A stretch of DNA of 64,000 bases, taken from Pocillopora verrucosa (taxonomy: Eukaryota > Cnidaria > Anthozoa > Scleractinia > Pocilloporidae). Numbering within the stretch: the stretch's first letter is position 1; the number at the start of each line of letters is the position of its first letter. The notes below the pieces were generated by a model, which ran no database searches, was not told the DNA's origin, and saw nothing but the letters and a program-made list of their open reading frames with translations. Of this stretch, positions 45,324 through 58,328 are shown piece after piece. A program made the translations under genes and the position numbers. The stretch lies in contig NC_089313.1 of the NCBI RefSeq assembly GCF_036669915.1, positions 18,352,662 through 18,416,661 of the forward strand, given 5' to 3'.

Positions 45324-48300
45324 TTGCCTTTCTGTAAAATCACGACGACCTCCTACAAGACAGAATCAAACAAACAATATTAAATTATCCCAACAGTTAA
45401 ATAAGCCGGAAAACAAACCCCGTTTTGACGGACATTCACACAGTATTTAACAAGTACTTCGGTGATATTAGGATCTCAGGCAAAATTGAAAATTTACACG
45501 CATGCTGGGAGTTACGAAAACTTGGCGACAGTGTAATTACACGTGGAACTCATCATTTCCCACTAATCTTCTTTCTCTAGCCACTAGATAGAGACTTTAA
45601 TTGTCATACGGCAGTCTCGATATTGCTAAAAACTCACATGATAGATGTGAAGGAACCCTGAGAGATGCAGAGACTGTCTGCGGTACTTTAACCCTTTCCT
45701 TCCAAAAATGATCTATACTGAAATTCTTAACAGATACTAAGGACAAGCGATAAAGAGATGTCCTGACAATGGTTTAGAGAATAAGATTTTAGATCTTGGA
45801 AATCAAAGGTAAACATACCTTTACTCCCCTCCCCTCCCCTACTCCTTGTTTTAGAAACTGGTGGTTTTCCAAATATCTCCTTCATTTCTCATGTTAACCT
45901 TCAATTTTATTCGTCGTCTTCGATGTTATTGACTAAAGGAATGAATAACACCTTGCGTAATGTTTGACACAAATGCGCAAAGGCAATACACCCATTACAT
46001 GATGCTGCGGAAATCAACTCCAATTTTTTGTTCATAAATTAAATCTGCGGGTGGCTGGCTGCGAACAATCAAAATTCATCGAAAGCACTAGGTCATGCAC
46101 AAGTCATGGTTCGTGACGCTGACCTATCTGAAATATATTAGGTTTGTTCGAGGGCTTTCAAGCCATTGCATGTTCCGCACTCGTCTCTTTTAGTCCGGAT
46201 ACTCTAAGCTGTTGATCACACCCTAAACTACTTCGCAAGGTAAAGTGTTTAATAACTTTTTTTTTTTTTGCTGCATAGTCAAGAATGATCTCAATTCTCT
46301 GTGCTGCTAACAGTTAATAATCGGCAGAGTTGACAGTTTCTGCATTAAATGATCTACAGTGTCATTAGAGATAGGACGCGCTTGACGTTTTGCACCTATT
46401 TTGTTCGCAACCACGAGCGCGCTACGCGCTTAAAATTATAACCAATGTTAAGCTTCTCTCAGATGCCTAGGTAGAAATTTTGTGAACCAAAGAGTTATTT
46501 GGGCAAGCTATCTTTTTGTACTTTAGTAGACCCTAATGCATGCCACGCTCTCCTCGTCGCTGGTTGATAGTTTCAGTGAGGAATAGAATGCTTTTACGAA
46601 GCTTTCAAACTAAACTGTTGGTGTGGTACAAACGCTTCAAATCATGTTTTCCTCCAAGACAAATCTGCAAACTCGAAGCGTTTGCGCTTAAAATTTGTGA
46701 CGTGACATTGGTAAATGTTTTCTTTAGTTTCCCTCATCTCGTCCAGTCTTAGAAATCGCTTACAGTTTCAAAACGTCGACGTTATGTCCAGGCAATCGTT
46801 TGATAGGACATTGTGATAACCAAATATAGGAACATTTCATCGATTAGAGAAGTAATCTAGGCGAGGTCAGATTAGTCATATTCTTGACTGTCCACAAATA
46901 TTTACGTCGCAATTTTACCACAGATTGTTATATTACTGAAAGTCGCTGAAAAGTACGATAGGAATCCTTAAATCCTAAGGTCTTCAACAAATCTTAGTTG
47001 AGCTGTGTACTTCTAACTCAAGGTGTAGTTTTTGATCAGACAGGAAACTTAAGAGCTTATCAAGAGACGCAGGAAATTTTAGAGGAGTTAATCGGAGGCG
47101 CAACACGATATGCTTGAAAAGGCAAAATTTCAAGGACGTGATAAGGAAATTCAAGGTATGATGGCTATTTAGTGGTTGCGCTCTCCTTTGTGTAGCTTCC
47201 AATTGCACCTAGTTTCGAGTCGGAATTTGATGGATTAAAAACATGTTCGATAAATTTCGTTTCTACCAAACTAGATGCATGCTTCTCTCCTCACGACACT
47301 CAAAAAGACAAAGAGCAACGGAGTGGATTGTTTAATATTTACGAGATGGTTTTTAATCTCCTATTTGATAGATTAGTTTTTCAAAATCGATAATGCTTCC
47401 TTATTACATATTACAGTTGTGTGAATGCCATTCCGCCTGATTTGTAGGAGAAATGGCTTTTAACGAGATCAACGAGTTTTTTTTTGTGTGTGTAGATAAG
47501 AATTATGGCTTAAGCGCAGACAGGGTAAATTCTTTGTCCTATACTGCTAGATGATGAGATGGTTTTAAACAACTTCAAGAACAAGCAACAGAAAATATTT
47601 GCGATTTTAAGACCTATGGTTGCAGACTTTTGATAAGCATATCACTGCACGGTTAAGCACGTTTAAAAATAGATAAGTGATTTCCTTGAACAGCTTTTTT
47701 TTTTAAATACATGACTCTAGTTGGGTCGATAGACATAACGGCGCCAACGAATTTTTTTTTTTAATTGAAAAGAATGAGGTTTTTTTTACAGACTAAAATG
47801 ACCTGTTGTGTAACGTCTTTGTGATTAGATGATTAAGGTTGAGTAATTACGCGAAAAACTCGTTTGTGCTCCGTTCATGATTTCACGAGCCTTCAGAATT
47901 AAGTGCGTACAGTATATCACTTCGCTAAAGAACTATAAGGTTAACCAAGTCTCGGAGCCTTATGTTTTAAAAATGTATGCGTAAATGAAGACGCGTAAGT
48001 GGTAACTATTTCAATGTATGTCAATATCGTGTGCTTCAAACCACAAAACCACAGATGTCAACTTATCAATGTCACATTGTACTTTACTAGATAATTCCTT
48101 TCATCATCAAATCCGAAATAGATGCCAAACTACTTCCCTACAAACGATCAACCACTAAATTACCAATTCAAATATTGGAGGAATACTTGAAGCAACTGTA
48201 GATGTACACTTGGTAGGCTACAACTTGGAACAAACTCATGTAACCAAAAGGGGTTTACAAAGCGGTCTTAATGATATAGAGAGAATACAATTAAACGCCT

Positions 48301-50758
48301 TGGGATAAATTGAAACGCAACACTGTCTAGATAGATTATGTTGGAAACTTGACGAGTGAACTTGATGGTTTTAAAAGTCTAAGGCATATGTTCGCTTACT
48401 TGCTTCGTCAAGGATTGAAACCTTAAAAAAAGTAAAAGAAATAGTCATTTTTTTTTCAATAAAACTAGAGCAGCATTGCCCACACTTCCATGGCTTTAGG
48501 TCAAAGAATGGTCGTCTTTGTTTTCATGTTGCCGCGTGATACACTGCGTGGTCGAATTGCCGTTACGCCCGAAAGGTTAAAACGCTTGGCGCATGATACC
48601 CGCGTGAGTTCTTCATGATTTCCACCAAAACTCGTGAACATTCGTTTACGTAACTTTACATTCACAGTCTAATAGTTTTGTTCTTAGGAATGAAACCCTC
48701 ACAATTGCATCACACTGTTTCACGGGACTATAAAGTTCTAATTATTCATGAGCAGCGGGTAATTAATCAAGCTGTTTGTATATGCACTCTCGCTTATAAA
48801 CTCACCCAAATATCAAACATAAACCTGTTAGTAACCTAAAAAATAACTGCTACTACCTCACCGGGAACCTTGCGGTTAAGAATGCAATTCTAGCACTTCC
48901 CTAGAACGAGGTTAATCAGCCTCAGGGCAAGTTTGTGTTGGAAATTTTTCTTACTTCATGCAGTAAAGGATAATCAGATGAGGCAACACATATTTGACAA
49001 ATCTTCTTGACAGAGCAATCACGTCAGTCATTACATTGCAATAACAGGATGTTGATAATGGCCCTGGCGAAAAATAACATTTTACGTATTAGGAGAAAAA
49101 CAATTTTGAGAACTAAATACATATTGTGAGAGGGACCGTACTCGAAAATCGACTTTCCGGCATTTCCTAAGAAAGAGAGGGAAAACTGAACGTGAATGAT
49201 ACGAAAATAAGGCGCGAAATGGTCGGAGATTACAGTAGATGGGGAATACAAAGCCAGCAAGGCAGTTCATCTTTAACATCTACCCTTATTGACTTTAAGT
49301 TTTTTCAGTAAGTTGTTTTTCTACTCACACCAGCTAAATGACGTTTTCAGAGGCTTTGTTTGGTAAAGTGGTCGATGCTATTCAAATCTTAATTTGGGGA
49401 CTAAATATAATTTGTGGTCACAATCAGCACGCGTCATTGAATGCGTTAGATTTTTAATATCTATTTCGAGGCGATCTCTAAGACACTAGTAAATGGTTAG
49501 ATGAAATTTAAAAAACATTTGTACCTGGGAAATTGACGATTGATGGTAATCTTATGCTTCTCTTTAAAATCTGATAATTATGTATTTTCCGTTGTATGTA
49601 TGAAGACATTTGAAGACGGACCCTATCCTGAAAATTACGAGAATGTGGCAACGCGCTAAAATCTTCGTAATGCAGAAAAATCTGACGCGTTTACGTTGCC
49701 TGTGCGCGTGACACGCTACGCGAACTTTTAAAAATCAACCAAATCGGTGTTATTTTATCTTGAAACGTAAGGTGAGTGATAGAAGATGTAACCATGATCA
49801 GGTAAAGTAGCTCAATCATGTACGAAAACCATTTCATATGATCACCACTCTCCTACTTAGCCGTCATAAAAAATTTTCCGACATCAAGTACCAACCTAAA
49901 CCAATATAATTCTCCGCTAACTCTCGTCATGTCTGCTAGATTAAGTTTTGACTTTGATGGGACCATTCATTGAGAAACTTCCCCTTGGAGTAAAAATGTT
50001 CATCACACATCCCTTAAAGAAACAATTACCTAAACGATTCGGTATTTTCTCTCGTGTTCCTCGTTCGTCAGTCTTAACGAAAACGCTCCAAGGTCCTGTG
50101 TTTTGCTTTCTGCATATCATTTCATCTCTCACAATATTGAGCATGCGCAACTGTGTCGGGTGCCACTCTCTGCGCACATGACCACGTGATTAAAACACAC
50201 TTTGGCGGGCGAGGTGGTTTACGGGATAAAATACTCAAATGAAATGTAGTCTCGCTTACGCATCACCGGCTCAATCGATACGATAAAAATAAATCTTTCA
50301 GATGAGTCGGAAATTTAAGCTATCATAAGCACCCTATAAGATGTTTTTCTTTAGGCGGCTATGCAAATTTCAGCTCGCTGATAAAGTACAAACAAAACAT
50401 TACCCGGATGTAAGTAAATATTAAATAGCTACTGCGCACAAATGCGCTTGCGATAAATTGAAAGTGGAACCGATCAAGATTGTCACTGTTTCGTCTATCA
50501 ATGGGACATTATTGCCAACCGCCAATTTCCTTTAGATTTTGAAATTTGTTTCAACCAAAAAAGGTTTGATTAATGTAATGTTCGTTTTCAACCCGAAAAA
50601 TTTTATTCAAAGCGAAAATTAAGCACGTCTGGACAAATATTGGTTTGGAGCTTAGCATTACAGCTATCCTCACATTATTTGAAAGACTGTATATAATTTC
50701 CTTTAATTACAATGTCTGGTAATTCCTCATGATATTTCTTTTCTGAATTTTTTTTCAG
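45324..50758. other. non-coding, proposed intron of carbonic anhydrase gene 2
   Basis: AT-rich with no gene recognised. Near 46230 a plus-strand CGCAAG|GTAAAG could be an alternative leader donor, unsupported otherwise. Several short frames on both strands lack motifs. Confidence 0.35.
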
Positions 50759-50771
50759 GTTAAGAATAATT

Positions 50772-53700
50772 ATGGATCGTCTTTTCCTGGCTGTGTTTCT
50801 ATGTGTCAGCTTGATGCCGCTTGCTTTCAGCGCCGGTAAGACTCCAGAATTTTATATACATTCATTTGTTTTCCTCTTCTCTGTTTTTGTTACCATTTGT
50901 TAAAAGGAGATTTTATATTTGTTTGAGGTCTGCAATCCTCGCGAGATCTTTCAGTTTTGCGTCTCTACCGAATAAACACCTTGAGAAAGATGGGGATTTG
51001 CATACATCTAAACATATTATGTATTGCACCAGGTATTACACAAAGATGTCAAACCAAGTGAATAAAAATTCATTTGAATTTTCTTTGTGATATCAAAAAA
51101 CCTCACAGAGTTGAACGTACACGATGACTTTTACCTCGTAAATCTGTGATGCAGTAGTTCTACGTCCCCGAGACTATCAAGATGCTGGCTGGTGATGAAA
51201 AATCCGATCATCGTCCGAAATTCGCACCTGTAATACAATTTTGAGGGTCCAAATGTAATCTAAAAATTAGATTGAAAAAAAATTATAAGGTTCGCAGTGA
51301 AGGATATAAAATCAGCATCTGTATCTTTCTGTAGCGGACAATGCCCCAGAGTTCCCGTTGACTGTACATGTACACTCTGTGAACTGTTTCTGATATTACT
51401 TTTTTTGTTTCCTCATAGATTGGGACTATGTCGTGGGTGGTCCAAATGGTAAGATTTGTTAACGCTATCGCCTAAGTAATCCTTTATTTCGGTTTCCTTG
51501 TGAATCGATTGGTTAAAATTTCTTATTACGAAACAAAGATATGGCCAATATTTAACGATTATTCCGAGAGCGCACGTCGGATATGAGATGGTAAGTACCC
51601 AACAAAGCGCTTAACACCGAGTTGGTCATGACCGAGCTTGTCTCTAACAAGTGCGAGTGGAATAATTGTTTTTATTAAATTCTCCGCCTTTCGTTAATGC
51701 TATGGCAGCTTAATAAATTTGTTTTAACTCTTAAAACTGAGAAACACTTAGGTGCTTGTTTCCATACACGGGATGTGAGCTGATAACCGGAATTGTGTGA
51801 ACTTATGAGAACACTCAAAATTTTACACTGTCATCCGAGTTTTCAACCGATTTAAATATACCTCAATCGGTTGTTCACGAGCCGAGACTGCCGAGTAGAA
51901 AAAACTTTGGAAGAAAATAGAAGCCAAGGGGATCCAAGAGTGAGGGTGCCTCAGTTTACAGATGAAAAGAAACTTTGGCGGGCAAATATTTTTAGACTTG
52001 TCTCTTTTTACGACATGTTCTAGACATTTTAAAGTCAAACATACCTCAAAGAGATTGCTAACAGGTTGTTTGACTCCAGACTCTCTCCGAAAATATCGGG
52101 CCAAAATAGAAAACTGAGACATCTCAGCTCACACGCATAACGGCCAATAATTTCATTCAAATTTTCTTTTGCTTTATATTTTGGACATGGCAGACCCAAG
52201 TGCGACTTTGTAGCTAGGAATTTCGGGAAACTAATTCTGCAGTAATTAAAAATCGTCTTATGATTTTGGATAAAGATGAAAGCTCTTTATGATCATCGAC
52301 AACATGAGCTCCTGATCATCCACCTACAAACAAGAGAATAGTATTCTCTTAATATAAACTAAAATAATTGTCCAGATTTATCTACAGAATAATAAAAATT
52401 ATTGCTGCCCTCAGCTTATCAGCATAGCGTATTTGTGTTTCTACAGGCCCTGCAAATTGGGATAAGATATGCAAAAACGGAAAGAAGCAATCTCCCATCA
52501 ACATAGAAGTGGCCAAAGTAGAATATGCAAAGATGGAGCCTTTTAAGCTCACCAACTACGACATGAAGCCGACAGACGACTATACCCTCATAAACAACGG
52601 CCATTCTCTGCAAGTTGGATTCGCTGGGAATTTTTTCAACGTTAGCGGTGGGGGATTAGTAGGAACTTATACCACCGTGCAGTGGCACCTTCACTGGGGA
52701 GAAAATAATAATAAGGGATCTGAGCACACAATGGACAATAAAGCATACCCTGCTGAGGTTAGTAAATAAGAACGTACTTTGTATTTAACAACTGTATACT
52801 GCCTCTTCCTTTGTTTACACGGAGCAATTCACGAAGCGAGAACGTGGTGAGGAGGGCTAGGTGAGTAACCAGCTTCCTACACAACAACCCCCCTCCCCTC
52901 CCTCCTCACACACCCATAGTAGGGGTTCTTCTCTTACAATGAGGGTTGGCACTTTTAAAACGTACAACAATTTGTCTCCGAGGTTGGCAAATGAAATCAA
53001 ACAAGCAGTTAGGGTAACACAATACACAGTGGCTCTTCCTCAGCGCGAGAGATCGAAGGGGAGAATTTCAAGGTTGTTTACACTGCCTAGTAGAACAAGC
53101 ATAACATTTACCCCTCCCTTCTTACCTTTCGTTGGTAGAAAATTTGCGCTTTGTGGCTTCCGTGTGCGGCTTAAATGACAAATTGGAAAGGAGGAGACTT
53201 TCAACAAATTCAACAGTATATTTTTCAGGAATTGAAAAACTACAAGTGTAATCTTGAGTTCTAGTGAGGCGAAGAATTTAAGGTGGAAGTTATTCTTATT
53301 GGTGTCAAGTTTTAGAATACTTAACTAGAAATTAAACTTGACAAATTGCGAATCCTGATTAATTTAAAACTCTAACTTAAACATTTAAAAATTTGTTTTC
53401 ACTTTTTCCTCGAACAGATACACTTTGTCAGCTACAACACCAAATATCCAAACATAAGTACTGCAGTTGACAAATCAGACGGTCTTGCAGTCCTCGGTGT
53501 GTTCATTGAGGTACTTCCAACATCTCTTTTTTTTTTTCTTTTAAGTAACTTTCGAAATGTTTTTTCTGATATTATGTTATTTATTTCTTGTAGGTTGGAG
53601 GTGAAGATAACGCAGCATACGGATTTCTGAAATATGTCATGAACGTCACAAAAAGTAAACCAGGCTTTGTGATTTGATCTTATGTTCAACATCCTTAATG

Positions 53701-55067
53701 TAAAACTGTGCTGCGCTGAGCTGTAATCAGTAAGGAGTGGTAAAAAGGCATGCGCATAAACAACGTAGACTTACGGTCCTTCAATTTGAATTTGAGCTCA
53801 AAGTTTTCCACGACACCTTTTTTTCATGTGGTCCTCAAAATACCAGTTATCATTTTATTCCAAGTCATATCCTGAGTAATTCATTTAGTTATTGATTCAG
53901 TCCTTAAATTTACAGTTCGACATATTTAGTTATTCACATTAATTCGTTTATTCGTCGATTCATTTCTCGTTCTGTTGTTCAGTATCGTGTCCTGTACTTC
54001 CCTATTTGTATGTCCACTTGGCCATACGTTTCTTCGACATCATGCTCAGTGCTCGAACCAACGGCCATCAATACACGGATAAACAATACCCAATCACATA
54101 GATGGTTGTAAAGAGTGTCGTATATACTATAAAACTGTCATCCCCTGTCATCTCCTCACACCATTACCCCTAAATGAGACTTATTAACGTCATGACAATT
54201 AAGAAAGTGATGTCCAACTCGAGAATTTCCTGACCGTTGAACAAATTCTCCGGGGAAGTAATAGGGAATATGTATATAGAGAACAGTATGGAGAATGTGC
54301 TCTGTGATGTCAGGGTGTAAAGAGTTCAGTAATTTTCTATTGTTTGGGTAAGAAGGCGTTCATTGGAAGAGGATAACAAATTTCTTATAATCAACTGCGC
54401 AGCAGACGACAATTAGAGATATTTGAGCTGCCTCAACACTTGCGCACTTTACAACTTGGCTAACGAGTTATGTTAATTCTTACAGAATCGAGCATAACTA
54501 TTAAGCCATTCGAGCTGAAACCGATGTTTCCAGCAATAGAAAGGTTTTTTCGTTACAATGGCTCCTTAACCACTCCCGGGTGTTTCGAGAGCGTCACCTG
54601 GACGGTCTTCAAAGAGAGCGTCAAAATATCAGCGGCTCAGGTATATTACTGATGGTTATTCTTTGACCGTTAAGAGTGCCATGTGAAACAACGGTTTTTT
54701 AACTTTGTAAATATTTGTCAACATTCAATTAAGAATTTTCCAAATTGTTGAGAATTATGTCTCGGTCTGTAACCCCTTCCCTCTTTTATGGTATACTTTT
54801 GACTGCGCATGCCCCAATAAATGAAAGGTGAGGCATTGTTCAGGAATACGCCTAACAACCAGAAGGAAGTATCTCTTTTCAACATCTCTCTCTTTTTTTT
54901 TTTTGGTTTTAGGTCGTACTTTTTTAATAAGAAATAAAGTCATCACATGTTAGACAATGCCAAGGGCAAATGATATATGTGTATGAAGGGCTGTTTTATG
55001 ATTTGGCCTTCATTAAGCTTTCACAGCTCTTTACGTTTTGGGAGAGTTCTTGACGCTCTTACTTGAC

Positions 55068-55106
<39 letters not shown>

Positions 55107-55437
55107 CGGGGGGGGGGGGGGGGAAGAGGTGGAAGAAAGGGAAACCTTTAGCAGTGGTTTAAATTCGATTACTATTGCCGTAATGTTTTTCTTTCTATAG
55201 ATGGAGTATCTGCGCAAGCTCAAGTTCACAGACGATACACCGATGGTTGACAATTTCCGTCCAGTTCAGCCTCTCAATGGCCGCAAAGTTAAATACAGTG
55301 TCAACGAAACTCTTACTAAACCCACTAGTGCTTCAACAACAAAAGCAACAACAAAACCAGTTGCTGGTGCAGGCATTATTGACATAAGCGTTGGTCTGTT
55401 CTCACTGATGCTGTTGACCGCCCTGTTTGGTCGTTAA
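50772..55437 (+). CDS. alpha-carbonic anhydrase 2, secreted/GPI-anchored type
   Basis: Coding exons 50772-50835, 51419-51448, 52447-52757, 53418-53510, 53594-53654, 54486-54640 and 55201-55437 give 316 residues. Intron phases (1,1,0,0,1,0) are the same as in the flanking paralogues. Signal peptide [20 protein letters not shown]; zinc ligands in QWHLHWG and [16 protein letters not shown]; intact LTTP loop; Cys pair in KICKNGK and TPGCFESV. It is the only one of the three with the proton-shuttle His (NNGHSLQV), so probably the fastest enzyme. A Thr/Ser-rich stalk and hydrophobic end suggest a GPI anchor. The ATG exon opens at an acceptor (50758), so leader exon(s) lie upstream. Poly(A) signal at 56039. 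Confidence 0.93.
55071..55123. repeat. (GT)n plus G16 tract beside a splice acceptor
   Basis: GT dinucleotide run 55071-55104, then 16 G at 55108-55123, 77 bp upstream of the exon 7 acceptor of carbonic anhydrase gene 2. It is likely length-variable, and G-rich RNA here could affect splicing. Confidence 0.9.
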
Positions 55438-56038
55438 CTTTCCGCGTCGCTCTGATGTAATTTTGTTTTTTTTTCAAATTGTTTTTGCAAGTTTTATTAT
55501 TATCACTATTGTTTTAGGCGGTAGTTGGTACACTTAATGTGCTTTTGCTAATGTAATGTGATTTTCTCGGTATTTGGAAAAAGCAATTAGTTGGGTAAGA
55601 GATGATTTGTACCTTTTCACCTTTTACCTTTTCCCAATATCTGTAAACTAATTTGAAAGAGATGACGTCGATAGACCCAATTTACACAGACTTACCTACT
55701 CGCTTAGTTCATTTTTCCATTCAAGGATAATATGGACAAATGCAAGGATTTTATATTTTATTCTTTCACCGGATGATTTAGTGCGACGTTTTTTGCGTGC
55801 TTTTTTAATGTTATAGCTCTGTCACAATGCTTGTAGGAGGATAATTTAGACTTAAAGTAAAGATTCTGTTGCACGCAAAAGATGTTGACGTTGTGTTATC
55901 TAAGTGGTATCTTCTAAAAAAGCTTGAACAGACTGCGTCGGTGACGGCAAAGAAATCCTGGTGAATCAAAAGATTTTAGACGCATTGATAGCTCTTCGTG
56001 TGTTTTAAGACTACTTGTATTTAGAGCCGTCCTTGCAC

Positions 56039-56044
56039 AATAAA
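56039..56044 (+). promoter_or_regulatory. polyadenylation signal of carbonic anhydrase gene 2
   Basis: AATAAA about 600 bp after the stop codon. It is the best candidate, though not verified. Confidence 0.5.
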
Positions 56045-56060
56045 AACGTGAAATAACCAT

Positions 56061-58316
56061 ATTTTGCGCATTTAAATGGCGAGAACCATAACAGGGTGCT
56101 GTCAACGTGAGCCGTTGGACAGAGGAAATCTGAAATTGGCGTTTTTGTAGGCGATGCTCTCACAATTGCTCAAACTCTCTCGATTATCCTCCTTGAAAGA
56201 ACTGATGTACTATTTCGGTCAACTTCATCTCTAGATATTAGAGGCAACCCATTCTTTTCTTTACAATACCTGGTGAGAGCTGTAATATATTCCACATTGT
56301 AAAAGTAGACTAGTCGAAAAATGATTAGCTTCATCGGACTTTTGTTGGCAAGTTTTAAACTGGGATGATCGTGAGAACAGAGATCCTGTCCCCGCTCTCC
56401 CTCCTTCTCCTCCTCTTTTTAAGGAAGACCGAAGACTGGACCAGAGAAATTGGAGGAAATCATGCCTTCAAATAAGCCGCAAAAGGAACAGCATCAATGA
56501 TCTCCCAGTTGAAAATGTTAAGGGAAAACTACTTTAATCTACTCCTTCGTTATCCACAACCTGCGATATCATTTACAACAGATAAACCACTCGTCCGATA
56601 GAAACGTTTACAACACTTGACCAGCAGAAATAAGTCGAGGATTCTTGCACTGCGTGCTTAGTAGAGTTCCGTAACATGTTTCCCAAAGTTTAATAAGTTG
56701 GTAAGAGGTCAAACGTTGGTGTAAAAAAGTTGCTTTGACTAGCCCAGTGTGACTTCACTCGCACATGCGCGCATAGACAGCCGGATGATAGGTGCGAACC
56801 TGGCTGCAAGGTTCAAACTTGAAATGTTAGCGGAAGTTAGGAAGCTTTGGGCCTAGTCGAAGTTTCTCGTTGGAGCAAAAACAATAACGAACACGCATGA
56901 GTCAGGGTAGGAATTTAAACACTGCACTTAGCTGTTAAACTTTCGCAGGTGATAAACATGTACCTCTTCTTCACAAATTTGACACATTATCAAGGAAAAA
57001 TATTAAGAAGAATAGACAAAATCATCATCAAATGGATGTCGTCTTGACCAGTTTACCAGGAAATGAGGCTAGGTATGAGAGCTAGAACTCATCCACTACT
57101 TTATATATTGCATTAAATCTACATTTCGAGAGCTGCGCTCCGCTCAACAGAAACAAAAATCCAATTTGTCCTGAAATGAGAACACTGATATAATGTTCTG
57201 CACTGAATTCCATTCAAATTATTTCGGTTGTTTGGCAAAACAACTCTTCAGGGTGCGATGCTATTTACATTCTTAAGTATTGACTGTTTGACCAAACAAG
57301 GTAAATGACGTGGGAACCATCCGAAATAAAAGACGTCTACATGAATCAATTAATCGCATTCCTCTTTGTACCTTAAACACTTCGCATACTAGGAAAGGAA
57401 CACCAAAACAGAGTTCGTCTCAAAGGTAAACCTCTTATTTTTGAGCAATTCAACGATAGTGTGTGAGTAATTCCACAGGTAACTAACATTTAATCATAAG
57501 CCTGCGTAGCTGGCAGATTTTAGGGTGCTAGATGACATTATTACACGTGTCGAAGCTGCGAAAACGAGGACCGAACCTTGAAATCGCTCTTACGGCCTTG
57601 CTACTCGATTTCAAAACTAGAGTGAACTCTAGACAGCTGTCTACATTTGGCTGAAAAGGGTAAAAGCCGTTATTTAACTGTCAAGGCTAATGCCAAACAC
57701 CAGAGCCAAACCTATTAAGTTTTATAGCCTCCTAACCCTGTTTGAAAAAGTAAGTCAAAGTAAAGGTTTCGAGGAAATTCAAATGATATTTCATTGGCTG
57801 TTTATGAGCTCATAGACGATGCCTAATGTTAAGGAACACACATGGCTGCATGTCTCGCTATCTAAATTTGCTCATCGGTGGAGTGATTAGTCATGCAACG
57901 AGATAAGCTAGTGCCAGGAGAATCCATTCACAAAGGTAGAAAGCAGAAGTAACAACTGTGCTTTCGTTTCGCCCCTCAAAATGCACATCGGACCTTAGTT
58001 CTAAGATTCGAATCACTTGAGCAGTTTAAAAAAAATCTGTTGACCTACAGGAATTAGTTTCCAACCTCTGCTTATAGTAGGGGACTATAAGTCACCGGAT
58101 ATGATTGGGCCGGAGCGCTCTTTTATTTCAAATGATATATTTTCCATTGAGGGCAAGAGCTATTAACGTCGAACCAAGCATTCTCTTTGAAAATCGATAA
58201 AAAGGTATTTAATATTCCAAGAAAAGTTCTGAAACAAGATACTTGTCAAAAGAGATACGAAACTGTAACTTAGTTATTAATATCAATCGTTCTTCCTTTA
58301 AAGACTTTTTTTTCAG
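56061..58316. other. intergenic region before carbonic anhydrase gene 3
   Basis: No gene recognised. Must hold the promoter and leader of gene 3, but I find no copy of the shared promoter block of genes 1 and 2, so gene 3 may be driven by unrelated sequence. Confidence 0.4.
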
Positions 58317-58328
58317 GTAAATTTAGCT